From NCBI RefSeq assembly GCF_000374845.1, contig NZ_KB895412.1, positions 319,056 to 383,055 of the forward strand: a DNA stretch of 64,000 bases, in the 5' to 3' direction. Within the stretch, counting starts at the first letter, position 1; each line of letters begins with the position of its first letter. A program made the translations under genes and the position numbers. Below are positions 24,799 to 34,499 of the stretch, one piece after another. This DNA is from Paenibacillus terrigena DSM 21567. GTDB lineage: Bacteria; Bacillota; Bacilli; Paenibacillales; Paenibacillaceae. Under the pieces are notes generated by a model, which saw only the letters and a list, made by a program, of their open reading frames with translations, was not told where the DNA came from and did not search any database.

Positions 24799-27075
24799 CT
24801 ATGTGAGTTCATCGGGAGGCAGTTCATCGCCCACCTGGGCCGGATCGGCATAGAGCTTCCGGTACTGTCCGGGTGTATAACCGGTCTCCTTCTTGAACTT
24901 GCGAATGAAGTTTGGTGTGTCGAGGTATCCGACACGCATGATGATATCTTTTAACGGATCATTGGTTGTCTTCAATTGGTGCTGAACTTCCTCCATTCGT
25001 TTCTGCCAGATATATTGGATGAAGTTGATACCCACCTTCTCCTTGAAGGAACGACTTAGATGTGAAGGCGAAATCGTATATTCGTAGGATACCGATTCAA
25101 GGCTAAGCGAATGGTCCATATAATGTTCATCAATATAACCGACAATCTGATCCATGAGAGAATGTTCTTCCTTCTGATGGTTCTGCTCGACCTCTGAACA
25201 TATTTTGGCAGCGAGCACATGGAAATGACGCTCTAGTTCATCCAAGGAGCTCGACATCATATTGGAGGCTACCTCCTGCATGACATTGTGAATGCCAAGC
25301 TCGGACGCTGTTTTCAGCATGGTATTCAGAATATCATAGCAAATGCAGCGGGTGAGCAGCGCTGAATGCTCTGATGTAAGAAGGTCACGGATCGCTGTGC
25401 TAATAATCTGTTCTGCGACATCATAGCTTCCCTGCTTCAGACTCTGCGAGAGCTTCAGCAGGACGGCATTCGGTATTAAGAACGTATGGTCAGGTGACCC
25501 GGATAATTTCTCGAAATACGTAACTACGCCTTGTCCGGTATGAAGTTCTACGGCTGAACAAGCTTCAATAAAGGATTGGTTCAGTTGGTCCGGGCTGGCA
25601 TAACAGGTTCCGACGCCAAGAGCAGGAATTTCTTCGAACATCTCGAGCATATGGCTGCGTACGGCTTCGACAATGTAGCGGACATGCTGTTCGCTGGCAA
25701 GAAGATTATCGTGGTCGAAGCTGACCATAAGTGCAATCTGATTCAGCTGGGGCAGCTCTACGCCATAAGCATGAGCAAGCAGCTGCGGGAATTCGATGCG
25801 AGTAAGCAGCTCGACCATGGCTTGTCGATCTTGAATTTCGCTCAGTTCCTCTTCGGGTACTTCCCAACCGAAGACCATCACGAAGTGGTTCGGCTGATCA
25901 AGCCGCAGGTCAAAGGCTTCCAGAATATCAGGTGTTAAGCTTCGAGCACTCCCATATTTCAATATGGTTGATAAGACATGGTTGCGTGCATAGGGCTCTT
26001 GCAAGTCAACGCGTGAGCTGTAGTCTTGCAATGTACTGCGAATATGCTCCAGTTCATTACCCGTCGAACGAACCGATCCTGATTTGGCACTTGCTAGGTT
26101 GACGAGTTCAGAGATTGGGTGATATTGTCTTCTCGCAAGGACATAGGCCATCGCAGCGCCAATGCTCAGGGTAATGAAGAATAACAAGATAATGAAGCTG
26201 CGAACATGGATAATGCTGCTGAAAAATTGATCGCTGGCCATGAGTGTTACGTAAGTCCAGCCGTTCTTATCGGATTTGACCGACACAATCGAATGCGACT
26301 GGTTGTTAATCTTCTGATCATGAATGCCGGGCTTCAGCTTGGTCAAGGATTGGGTATCTTGGACGGAGAGCTTCTCGCCCGTTCCATAATGCGTCAGGAC
26401 CTGACCATTGTTGTCATAGATGTAAGTCAATCCTTGATAATTGCCGAGTACGGAACTGATTAGACTGGCGAACTCCGATTCGCGAATCAAGTAGAGCACG
26501 CTTCCATGCGGATTCGTACTATTCGGTGTAATCGGCACGGTATAGGCTAGCATGGACTCCTGCAAGTAGGTATTCCTGTTCACTGTATCTGCGGGATGCA
26601 TCAATGGGAATCTCGCTGTATTCAGCTCTTCCATAAGATCCTTGTGCGACCAGTTCGTGAAGCCATAACGGGCTGCGAACACATCGAGCGTGGACATCCC
26701 TTGCGAAGAGTAGATTCGATCATCGTTATGATAATATAAGAAAACTTCCGAGATAATCGAACTGGTAGCTTTATAGTTATTCAGTGCCGATATCGCTTCC
26801 ATGCTGTCATAAGGGTCATGGACACGATAAGGTGTCAGTCGTTGATCATAAGAGATTCGCGAAGAAATTTCGCTAAGCTCCTTGATTCTCCCGTCAATAA
26901 CCGTCTTGGTCTGGGTTAATTGGTTGAGGTGTGATTGCTCAATCTCCGATTGAAGATTATTTACGGCATTGCGATATATGAATACGGTTGCAAAAAGTAG
27001 AGGAATGAGGAGAATAAGTAGATAGGATCCAATAAACTTCAAGAATAACTTCGATTTAAAATAATTCCGTTGCAT
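24799..27075 (-). CDS. Membrane-bound AraC family regulator with sensor domain
   Basis: 758 aa. An N-terminal helix (about 15-33) and a second (about 285-307) enclose a 250-residue extracytoplasmic domain of the Cache type. A cytoplasmic linker of about 330 residues follows. The C-terminal 100 residues hold the two AraC helix-turn-helix motifs, LESVSYEYTISPSHLSRSFKEKVGINF and IIMRVGYLDTPNFIRKFKKETGYTPGQYRK. Such proteins combine sensing and DNA binding in one chain. It is divergent from the glycosidase operon and convergent with the importer operon, so it probably activates one or both. Confidence 0.92.
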   Translation of the reverse strand: MQRNYFKSKLFLKFIGSYLLILLIPLLFATVFIYRNAVNNLQSEIEQSHLNQLTQTKTVIDGRIKELSEISSRISYDQRLTPYRVHDPYDSMEAISALNNYKATSSIISEVFLYYHNDDRIYSSQGMSTLDVFAARYGFTNWSHKDLMEELNTARFPLMHPADTVNRNTYLQESMLAYTVPITPNSTNPHGSVLYLIRESEFASLISSVLGNYQGLTYIYDNNGQVLTHYGTGEKLSVQDTQSLTKLKPGIHDQKINNQSHSIVSVKSDKNGWTYVTLMASDQFFSSIIHVRSFIILLFFITLSIGAAMAYVLARRQYHPISELVNLASAKSGSVRSTGNELEHIRSTLQDYSSRVDLQEPYARNHVLSTILKYGSARSLTPDILEAFDLRLDQPNHFVMVFGWEVPEEELSEIQDRQAMVELLTRIEFPQLLAHAYGVELPQLNQIALMVSFDHDNLLASEQHVRYIVEAVRSHMLEMFEEIPALGVGTCYASPDQLNQSFIEACSAVELHTGQGVVTYFEKLSGSPDHTFLIPNAVLLKLSQSLKQGSYDVAEQIISTAIRDLLTSEHSALLTRCICYDILNTMLKTASELGIHNVMQEVASNMMSSSLDELERHFHVLAAKICSEVEQNHQKEEHSLMDQIVGYIDEHYMDHSLSLESVSYEYTISPSHLSRSFKEKVGINFIQYIWQKRMEEVQHQLKTTNDPLKDIIMRVGYLDTPNFIRKFKKETGYTPGQYRKLYADPAQVGDELPPDELT

Positions 27076-27272
27076 GCCTTGGTGGCCTCCTCTAGTTGCG
27101 TCCTACAAAAGCTGATTGGTAGCCATCGAAGTACAGGGATGAAAGGTGAACCAATCTTCATTCTATTCTATGATACCAAAAATTTTAGGTTTTGAGATAG
27201 GGTGAAGAATAAATTCAGAAATTTGCAAGAAATTGAGGCGAATAGATCGCCAGTATGGAGGATTCGTATCGT

Positions 27273-28652
27273 ATGAGTGAGAATCATGTAGAGGATCAAA
27301 TTGTCGAGCAAGGTGTTCACAACTATAGCAGCGAAGAGGAGTGGGTGAAGCCTACCGATCCCCTGCTGCTCGAACGTCTGGAATGGTTCAAGGATCAGAA
27401 GCTTGGACTGATGATGCACTGGGGTCCATACTCACAGCTGGGTGTCGTTGAATCCTGGGCCTTGATTGACAAGGACAAAGAATGGTCCCGTAACGAGATT
27501 GACTGGGATGTGACGGACGAGGAGCTGAAGGAGCAGTATTTTGCGCTGAACAAGACGTTTAACCCTATTCGCTTCCAACCGGAGCTCTGGGCTGAACTCG
27601 CTGCAGACAACGGCTTCAAATACTTGAACTTCACGACCAAGCATCATGACGGCTTCTGCATGTGGGATACAGAGACGACGGATTACAGCATTACGGATCC
27701 GAGTTGTCCGTTCAATACACACAAATATGCAGACATTTGCCAGCATCTGTTCGATGCGTTCCGTGCCAAAGGGCTTGCGATTTCCGCTTATTTCTCAAAG
27801 GCCGATTGGAACACGCCGACGTATTGGGCGCCGGGCATGGAGCGAAGCGATTTTACGACGCGCGGTCCTTCCTATGATCCGAAGGATTATCCGGAACTCT
27901 GGGAAGCATTCGTTCAATTCACGCATGAACAGATTATGGAGCTCATGACGCGTTACGGCCGAATTGATATGCTCTGGTTGGATGCGGGTTGGGTCTGTGA
28001 ACGGAGCGGACAAGACATTCGCTTGGGTGAAGTGGTCGAACGTGCGCGTGAAATCCAGCCTTGGCTGCTCTCAGCTGACCGCACGGTAGGCGGACCCTAC
28101 GAGAATTTGATTACGCCGGAGCAGACGCTTCCTGAACGTCCGCTGAACGTGCCGTGGGAGAGCTGCATAACGATGGGAAGTGCCTTCTCCTTCCGCTATG
28201 AAGATACGTACAAGCCTGTACGTCAATTGATCCATCTGCTCGTGGAAATTGTTGCGAAGGGCGGCAACTTGGCGCTTAACGTGGCACCGCAGCCGGATGG
28301 CAGATTGTCGAAGACAGCGATCTCACGCATCAAGGGTATGGGAGATTGGCTCAAGGTCCATGGTGAAGCGATTTACGGCACACGCACGTGCGCGCCTTAT
28401 TCGGTAGGCAGCTACCAGTTCACGCAAAAGGGCGACACGACATATGCGTTCTATTTATACAAAGATGAGCAAGAGAAAGTTACTGAAGAAATGCATCTGC
28501 CGATTCAGCTCGAATCGGATAAGCGGATTGATCTGATTGGCGTTCAGGACAACTTGACCTATCGCCGGACAGAGCAAGGCGTCGCGATTCGTATGCCGAA
28601 GGTGGAGCAGCAAGATAAGGCACCGATTGCACATGTATTCCGAATTCAATAA
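27273..28652 (+). CDS. Alpha-L-fucosidase, GH29
   Basis: 459 aa from ATG 27273 (GGAGG 11 bases upstream); an ATG at 27255 would add six residues. GH29 features: LGLMMHWGPYSQLG, FTTKHHDGFCMWDT and the nucleophile region DMLWLDAGW (Asp about residue 237). The C-terminal beta-sandwich is short. No signal peptide, so it is cytoplasmic and should remove alpha-L-fucose from imported oligosaccharides. It is first in a six-gene operon with spacings of 4 to 39 bases. Confidence 0.9.
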   Translation: MSENHVEDQIVEQGVHNYSSEEEWVKPTDPLLLERLEWFKDQKLGLMMHWGPYSQLGVVESWALIDKDKEWSRNEIDWDVTDEELKEQYFALNKTFNPIRFQPELWAELAADNGFKYLNFTTKHHDGFCMWDTETTDYSITDPSCPFNTHKYADICQHLFDAFRAKGLAISAYFSKADWNTPTYWAPGMERSDFTTRGPSYDPKDYPELWEAFVQFTHEQIMELMTRYGRIDMLWLDAGWVCERSGQDIRLGEVVERAREIQPWLLSADRTVGGPYENLITPEQTLPERPLNVPWESCITMGSAFSFRYEDTYKPVRQLIHLLVEIVAKGGNLALNVAPQPDGRLSKTAISRIKGMGDWLKVHGEAIYGTRTCAPYSVGSYQFTQKGDTTYAFYLYKDEQEKVTEEMHLPIQLESDKRIDLIGVQDNLTYRRTEQGVAIRMPKVEQQDKAPIAHVFRIQ

Positions 28653-28671
28653 TTGAGAGGGGTAAGGAGAA

Positions 28672-29958
28672 ATGCAAAAGTGGTTTGAGGATGCGAAGCT
28701 TGGGATTTTTATTCATTATGGGATTTATGCGGTAGATGGTGTGTCAGAATCCTGGTCGTTCTATAACGGACGGATTACGCACGAACAATATATGAAGCAA
28801 CTAGACGGGTTCACGGCGTCGAAATTCGATGCGGAGAAGTGGGCGGATCTGTTCGAGAAGGCAGGCGCGAAATACGCGGTGCTAACGACGAAGCACCATG
28901 ATGGTGTTGCACTCTGGGACACGCAGTACAGCGACTTGAACGTGGTGAAAAAGACCCCTGCGAAGCGCGACCTGATTAAGGAGTACGCGGATGCGATTAC
29001 GAAAAAGGGTATTCGTCTCGGGATGTACTATTCCTTGATCGATTGGTCCCACCCGGACTATCCGAGCGTGTTCGAAGGCGGCAAGGTGCCGGAAGATCTA
29101 AGCAAAGTGAACAAACATTCAAGTCCGGTTGACGGCATTCAGGATGAGGAGAAATGGCAGAAGTTCTTGGAATTCAACAATAACCAGTTGCGTGAAATTC
29201 TCACGAACTATGGTAAGGTCGATTTGCTCTGGTTCGATGGAGACTGGGAGCGCAGCGCGGAGCAATGGAATTTGCCGGCGTTCAAAGATTACTTGCTGTC
29301 TTTCAACCCGGATCTGATCATTAACTCACGCCTTCAAGGACACGGGGATTACAAGACACCTGAGCAGGGAATTCCGATTACGCGTCCCGAAGGTCCGTGG
29401 GAGTTCTGTACGACGATTAACAGCTCATGGGGTTATCAGCATGCAGATGATAATTACAAATCGCTGAACCAGATCATTCGGATGTTCTGTGATTGTATCT
29501 CGATGGGCGGCAATATGCTGCTCGATATTGGACCGCTGGAGGACGGAACGGTCGATCCGCGTCAAGAAGCGATTCTGCTTGGCCTTGGCGATTGGATTCG
29601 TGCGCACGAAGAAGCTGTATTCGGTACCGACGAGGGCATTATGACGCGTTACTATTTGGGCGGAAGTACGATTTCGAAGGACAGAAAGACGCTCTACCTC
29701 TTCGTCTACGACGATCCAAAAGAGAATATCTGCCTAAAAGGCCTTTGCAATAAAATCCGTAAAGCTACGGTATTGCACTCGGGCAAAGAGCTGACGCATG
29801 AGATCCAAGGCGGCGTGCCATGGTTCAACATTCCGGGCACGACTTGGATTCACATGACACCGGAAGATACGCACGAGCAGGTGACGGTCGTGAAGCTCGA
29901 ATTCGACGAGGAAATCGAGATGTATGGCGGATCCGGCGCGGTTGTAACACACAATTAG
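28672..29958 (+). CDS. Alpha-L-fucosidase, GH29 (second)
   Basis: 428 aa, without signal peptide. Conserved GH29 segments: AKLGIFIHYGIYAV, LTTKHHDGVALWDT and the nucleophile region DLLWFDGDW with D189. It is clearly different from the enzyme just upstream, so the pair is not a recent duplication and may divide linkage specificity (for example alpha-1,3/4 against alpha-1,6). Ribosome binding site AGAGGGGTAAGGAG precedes the start. Confidence 0.9.
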   Translation: MQKWFEDAKLGIFIHYGIYAVDGVSESWSFYNGRITHEQYMKQLDGFTASKFDAEKWADLFEKAGAKYAVLTTKHHDGVALWDTQYSDLNVVKKTPAKRDLIKEYADAITKKGIRLGMYYSLIDWSHPDYPSVFEGGKVPEDLSKVNKHSSPVDGIQDEEKWQKFLEFNNNQLREILTNYGKVDLLWFDGDWERSAEQWNLPAFKDYLLSFNPDLIINSRLQGHGDYKTPEQGIPITRPEGPWEFCTTINSSWGYQHADDNYKSLNQIIRMFCDCISMGGNMLLDIGPLEDGTVDPRQEAILLGLGDWIRAHEEAVFGTDEGIMTRYYLGGSTISKDRKTLYLFVYDDPKENICLKGLCNKIRKATVLHSGKELTHEIQGGVPWFNIPGTTWIHMTPEDTHEQVTVVKLEFDEEIEMYGGSGAVVTHN

Positions 29959-29997
29959 TTCATCGATCGTGTCTATGATTCCTAAGGAGGAAGAGCC

Positions 29998-30876
29998 ATG
30001 AAAATCGGATTAAGCTCATATAGTTTGCTCAATGTGTTAAAGACGGGCGATATGACCATTCTTGATGCCATCCAGTGGATTGCGGATAACGGCGGAGAGC
30101 ATATGGAGATTGTTCCGTACGGTTATACCCTGGTTGATAACCTGGAGCTAGCGGATGCTGTTCGGGAGAAAGCGAAGGAAGTCGGCATTGATCTGTCTAA
30201 CTATTCGATGCCGGCTAATTTCGTGCAAGAGACGGATGAATTATTCGATGAGGAGATTGCCCGGGTTAAGCAGCACGTCGATCTTGTACACCGACTTGGC
30301 ATGAAGCATATGCGGCATGATGTGACCGCATTTACAATTCCGCAAGAGAAGATGACCATTGCGTGGTTCGAGAAGAATCTGCATCTGATGGTGAAGGGCA
30401 GTCAGCTCATTGCCGATTACGCAATGCAGTACGGCATTACGACGACGATTGAGAATCACGGCTTTAGTGTGCAGGCTAGCGACCGGGTACAGCGTGTCTT
30501 GCACGCCGTGGACCGTCCGAATTTCAAGACGACGCTTGATATCGGAAATTTCATGTGTGTGGACGAGCATCCGATTATCGGCGTCAAGAAGAACTTGCCT
30601 TACGCATCGCTTGTGCATTTCAAGGACTTCTATTTCCGTCCATATGATCAGCACCCGGGTGATGGCGATTGGTTCTTGACTGCGCATGGGAACTATTTAC
30701 GCGGAGCTATTGTTGGACAGGGGGATGTCGAGATTCGCAAAATCGTCAAGCTGATTAAGGAATCCGGCTACGACGGATACATTACGATTGAATTTGAAGG
30801 GATGGAAGAATGTAAATCGGCCTCCCGCATTGCAATGGACAACTTACGCCGCTTTTGGGAAGAATGCACCCTTTAA
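29998..30876 (+). CDS. Sugar phosphate isomerase/epimerase (xylose isomerase-like TIM barrel)
   Basis: 292 aa. It follows the AP endonuclease 2/xylose isomerase-like fold: GLSSYSLLNVLK at the start, TTIENHGFSVQ with the metal-ligand Glu, TLDIGNF, VHFKDFYF and GYITIEFEGMEE with the last metal-ligand Glu. Members isomerise or epimerise sugars, or act as dehydratases. In this operon it probably converts a released monosaccharide; which one is not deducible. AGGAGG precedes the ATG. Confidence 0.85.
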   Translation: MKIGLSSYSLLNVLKTGDMTILDAIQWIADNGGEHMEIVPYGYTLVDNLELADAVREKAKEVGIDLSNYSMPANFVQETDELFDEEIARVKQHVDLVHRLGMKHMRHDVTAFTIPQEKMTIAWFEKNLHLMVKGSQLIADYAMQYGITTTIENHGFSVQASDRVQRVLHAVDRPNFKTTLDIGNFMCVDEHPIIGVKKNLPYASLVHFKDFYFRPYDQHPGDGDWFLTAHGNYLRGAIVGQGDVEIRKIVKLIKESGYDGYITIEFEGMEECKSASRIAMDNLRRFWEECTL

Positions 30877-30903
30877 GCTAGGTGAATAAAGGAGTTAAAA
30901 GAT

Positions 30904-32235
30904 ATGGAACAATTCAGATTACCGAAAATTCCGATGCCGCAGCTGCCGCTGCCGAAATCGATTCAAGCGGTGCTGCAAGAAGCGGAAGAGAAGCTGGCAC
31001 ATCGCCCGAAGCTCTTGCAATTATTCAAGAACTGCTTCCCGAATACACTAGAGACGACAACGAAATTGATGGATGACGGTACGACGTTCATCATTACGGG
31101 CGACATTCCGGCTTCATGGTTGCGTGACTCTGTGGAGCAAGTGATCCACTATGTACCGTTCGCGAAGGAAGACAAGGATTTACAGCGCATCTTGAGCGGC
31201 TTGATCAAGCGCCATATCAACTACATTCATATTGATCCGTATGCGAATGCATTCAATGAGTCAGCGAATGACTGGCACTGGAACAAAGCAGACATCACGG
31301 AAATGTCCCCTTGGGTGTGGGAGCGCAAGTTCGAGATCGACTCACTCTGCTTCTCGATGAGACTTGCTTATATGTACTGGAAAGAGACCGAACTGACAGA
31401 CATCTTCGATGCAGGCTTCAAGTCGGCGATGCGTAAAATCTATGACTTGTTCAAGACGGAACAGCGTCATTTCGAACTGTCGCCTTACCGTTTCACGCGG
31501 GATAACGGTATTCCAGAGGATTCCCTGCGCAATAACGGATTAGGCATGCCGGTGAACTATACGGGTATGGTATGGTCCGGCTTCCGTTCCAGCGACGATG
31601 CGTGCGATTTCCATTACAACATTCCGGGGAACATGTTCGCGGTTGTTGCCCTTCGCCATATGCAAGAATTCGCAGAATGGGTATTCCGTGATATGGACTT
31701 CTTGAAAGAACTGAAAGATCTGGAGAAGGATATCAACCACGGGATTCAATTGTACGGGATCTACCGTCATCCCGAGTTTGGACCGATCTACGCCTATGAG
31801 ACAGACGGTTTCGGGAACTACTGCCTGATGGACGACGCAGGTACACCGGGCTTAATGTCGATTCCTTACCTGGGGTATGTTGGTGCGGATGATCCAATCT
31901 ATCAGAATACAAGAAGATTTGCACTCTCCAAAGAGAACCCATTCTACTTCGAAGGGAAAGCGGCCAAAGGCATCGGCAGCCCGCATACACCGGAGGGCTA
32001 CATCTGGCACATGGCGCTCTCTATGCAGGGCATTACGGCAACAACGAAGGAAGAGAAGCTTGAGATGATCGCGATGCTTGAGAGCACGGATGCCGACACA
32101 GGCTTCATGCACGAAGGATTCCACTCGGATGATCCGAGCGTTTTCACACGCAAATGGTTCGCATGGTCGAACAGTTTGTTCTCACAGCTTGTATACCAAG
32201 GGATGCAAGAAGGCTTGCTCGACGGGAGGGAATAA
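30904..32235 (+). CDS. GH125 exo-alpha-1,6-mannosidase
   Basis: 443 aa (alpha/alpha)6 barrel of GH125. Visible family segments are GDIPASWLRDSVEQ (67-80), WVWERKFEIDSLCF, the FRSSDDACDFHYNIPGNMF region with acid/base candidates, and GFHSDDPSVFTRKWFAWSNSLF near the C-terminus with the candidate base Glu just before it. Known GH125 enzymes are metal-independent exo-alpha-1,6-mannosidases acting on N-glycan mannose. No signal peptide. This gene is the best pointer to a mannose-containing substrate. Confidence 0.9.
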   Translation: MEQFRLPKIPMPQLPLPKSIQAVLQEAEEKLAHRPKLLQLFKNCFPNTLETTTKLMDDGTTFIITGDIPASWLRDSVEQVIHYVPFAKEDKDLQRILSGLIKRHINYIHIDPYANAFNESANDWHWNKADITEMSPWVWERKFEIDSLCFSMRLAYMYWKETELTDIFDAGFKSAMRKIYDLFKTEQRHFELSPYRFTRDNGIPEDSLRNNGLGMPVNYTGMVWSGFRSSDDACDFHYNIPGNMFAVVALRHMQEFAEWVFRDMDFLKELKDLEKDINHGIQLYGIYRHPEFGPIYAYETDGFGNYCLMDDAGTPGLMSIPYLGYVGADDPIYQNTRRFALSKENPFYFEGKAAKGIGSPHTPEGYIWHMALSMQGITATTKEEKLEMIAMLESTDADTGFMHEGFHSDDPSVFTRKWFAWSNSLFSQLVYQGMQEGLLDGRE

Positions 32236-32238
32236 TCC

Positions 32239-33273
32239 ATGAATTATAGCGGAGTACCAGAGCCGAATATTACCTACGATCCGAAACATTATATGTGCAG
32301 ACGTGCGGCGGGGCCGCTCGTCTTGGACGGTCGCGTCGACAAGCCATTCTGGGCGGCAGCGGACTGGACCGATGATTTCGTCGATATCGAAGGCGATCTT
32401 CGTCCAAGACCGTGGAAGCAGACGCGCGTGAAGATGCTGTGGGATGATGAATATTTCTATTTTGCAGCGGATATGGTAGAAGATCAGATTTGGGCGACGT
32501 TGACGGAGCGGGATTCGGTCATTTTCTACGATAATGACTTCGAGATCTTCATTGATCCAGACGGCGATACGCATCAATATTACGAATTCGAGATCAACGC
32601 GCTGAATACGGTGTGGGATCTCTTGCTCGTCAAGCCATATCGCGATGGCGGCCCGCCGGTGAATGGTTGGGATATTAACGGACTGAAAACCGCGGTATAC
32701 ATTGATGGCGAATTGAACAACCCAGCTGCGGAGAACCGGAGATGGAGCGTTGAAGTGGCGATTCCTTGGAAGAGCCTGAAGGAATGCGCGCCGGGAGGCC
32801 GCGGACCGCTCGCGGGCGAGTTCTGGCGCGTGAACTTCTCTCGCGTCGAATGGCGTACCGAAGTTGTGGACGGCGAGTACCGCAAAGTGATCAACCCGGA
32901 GACGGGCAAATCCTATCCGGAAGACAACTGGGTATGGTCCCCGATGGGGCTTATCAATATGCACTATCCGGAGCTGTGGGGATATGTCGTTTTCACGGAC
33001 GAAAATGGTCCAACCACGTTCGAGATTCCGCAGGATGAGCACATCAAGTGGGAGCTGCGGAGATTGTATTACCGGGAGCGCAATTATTACGAGAGCCATG
33101 GCGCCTTTACAGCCGATGTGAAGCTGCTCATGGGTGAGGATGCATGGCGTATTCAACCGACGATTGAGCTTACGAGCCGAATGTTCCAGATTTCTACGCC
33201 TTCATCGGATGGAAGCGCAACGTTCTACATCCGTGAGGATGGGAAGCTCTGGAGAGAGAATGGAGGAAAATAA
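32239..33273 (+). CDS. CBM9-like carbohydrate-binding protein
   Basis: 344 aa. Residues 20-260 follow the CBM9-like fold (AAGPLVLDGRVDKPFWAAADW, MLWDDEYFYFAADM, FYDNDFEIFIDPDGDTHQYYEFEINALNTVWDL and VEVAIPWKSL). The last 80 residues (YYRERNYYESHGAFTADVKLL) recur in proteins of this class. There is no signal peptide, so it is intracellular, and no catalytic domain is recognised. It starts three bases after the GH125 stop and just precedes GH18. Role unknown; binding of an intermediate or a non-classical enzyme activity are options. Confidence 0.8.
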   Translation: MNYSGVPEPNITYDPKHYMCRRAAGPLVLDGRVDKPFWAAADWTDDFVDIEGDLRPRPWKQTRVKMLWDDEYFYFAADMVEDQIWATLTERDSVIFYDNDFEIFIDPDGDTHQYYEFEINALNTVWDLLLVKPYRDGGPPVNGWDINGLKTAVYIDGELNNPAAENRRWSVEVAIPWKSLKECAPGGRGPLAGEFWRVNFSRVEWRTEVVDGEYRKVINPETGKSYPEDNWVWSPMGLINMHYPELWGYVVFTDENGPTTFEIPQDEHIKWELRRLYYRERNYYESHGAFTADVKLLMGEDAWRIQPTIELTSRMFQISTPSSDGSATFYIREDGKLWRENGGK

Positions 33274-33277
33274 ACGT

Positions 33278-34309
33278 ATGGAACAGCAATACATTGTAGC
33301 AGGCTACGCCGCGGATGCGAAGCTTCCGGAGATGACGAAGGAAGACTTGAATAAATTGACGCACTTGAATGTCGCATTTGGACATGTGCGGAATGATGCC
33401 ATTACGATCGAACAATTAAAAAATGCGGATGTACTGCGGAAGATCAAGCAGGAGCATCCATCGCTGAACATTATTCTATCCGTAGGCGGATGGAGTGCGG
33501 GCGGCTTCTCGGAAGCCGCTTCGACGGAAGCGGGCAGACAAAAGATGGCGAAGTCGGCGGTTCAGCTCTTAACGGATTTGCCGCTCGACGGCATTGACCT
33601 GGACTGGGAATATCCTTGCTATGGCGAGGCAGAGATTCATTCCAGCCCAGAAGATAAGACGAACTTTACACTATTATTGAAAGAAATGCGTGAAGCAATT
33701 GACCGCAAGGGTGCGCAGGATGGACGCCATTACTTGTTATCCATTGCTGCAGGAGCAGATCAGTATTATATCGATGGTACGGAGATGGATCAGGTGCAGC
33801 AGTACCTCGATTTCGTGCAATTGATGACTTACGATATGCGCGGCGGGTTCCAAGTCTTGACGGGCCACCATACAAATCTGTATACACCAACAGGCGATCT
33901 GTTCCGGATCAGTACGGAAGCTTCGGTGAACATGTTCATTAAGGCAGGCGTTCCGCGTGAGAAAATCGTTATCGGCGCGGCGTTCTACTCCCGTCTATGG
34001 AAACAGGTTCCGGCTCGGAATAACGGTCTGCATCAAATGGCTGGTACGACAGGCGGTTATGGACCAGACTTCACGGCGCTGGCTGCAGAATATATCGACA
34101 AGAATGGATTCAAGCGTTACTGGGATGAGGAAGCATGTGCGCCGTACTTGTTCAATGGCAACACATTCATCTCCTATGAAGACGAGGAGTCCATTGCGCA
34201 CAAGTGCAAGTATGTGAAGAACAACAACTTGGGCGGCATGATGTTCTGGGAGTACGGTTGCGACGCAACGCATCGTCTGCTGCATGCTATTCATGAGGGT
34301 ATGAAATAA
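33278..34309 (+). CDS. GH18 chitinase/endo-beta-N-acetylglucosaminidase-like enzyme
   Basis: 343 aa TIM barrel with the GH18 catalytic signature DGIDLDWEYP (D104, D107, D109, general acid E111). Further family segments are ILSVGGWS and QLMTYDMRG. No signal peptide, carbohydrate-binding or anchor domain. In this operon an endo-beta-N-acetylglucosaminidase or chitobiose-cleaving role is plausible. Start: ATG 33278 with GGAGG eleven bases upstream; ATG 33260, overlapping the previous stop, is an alternative. Confidence 0.85.
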   Translation: MEQQYIVAGYAADAKLPEMTKEDLNKLTHLNVAFGHVRNDAITIEQLKNADVLRKIKQEHPSLNIILSVGGWSAGGFSEAASTEAGRQKMAKSAVQLLTDLPLDGIDLDWEYPCYGEAEIHSSPEDKTNFTLLLKEMREAIDRKGAQDGRHYLLSIAAGADQYYIDGTEMDQVQQYLDFVQLMTYDMRGGFQVLTGHHTNLYTPTGDLFRISTEASVNMFIKAGVPREKIVIGAAFYSRLWKQVPARNNGLHQMAGTTGGYGPDFTALAAEYIDKNGFKRYWDEEACAPYLFNGNTFISYEDEESIAHKCKYVKNNNLGGMMFWEYGCDATHRLLHAIHEGMK

Positions 34310-34342
34310 GTAGAATTGGAAAAGTAGCTAGTGAGTGATATA

Positions 34343-34407
34343 ACCTTGTCATGTTCGCGTATAGGGAGCTGGATAGCCTGCCTCGCGCGAATGTGACAAG
34401 GTTTTTG
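34343..34407 (+). terminator. Terminator of the glycosidase operon
   Basis: Stem AACCTTGTCA-TG-TTCGCG / CGCGAA-TG-TGACAAGGTT with a 24-base loop, followed by five Ts. Confidence 0.75.
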
Positions 34408-34499
34408 TATGTTGATACAGGATTGCTCCCGACCACCCCTTTGCCAACCCTGAGGCCTATCAGTAGGGTTATGATGGATATTTGCATTAACTTTGGCTC

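Noticed and set aside
27076-27272. cre site or promoter upstream of the fucosidase operon
   Set aside because: No convincing match to a cre consensus or to well-spaced -35 and -10 boxes was seen.
32182-33156. 324-residue minus-strand frame opposite the CBM9-like gene
   Set aside because: It lies antisense to a well-supported gene with clear homology in its own frame, and has no ribosome binding site.
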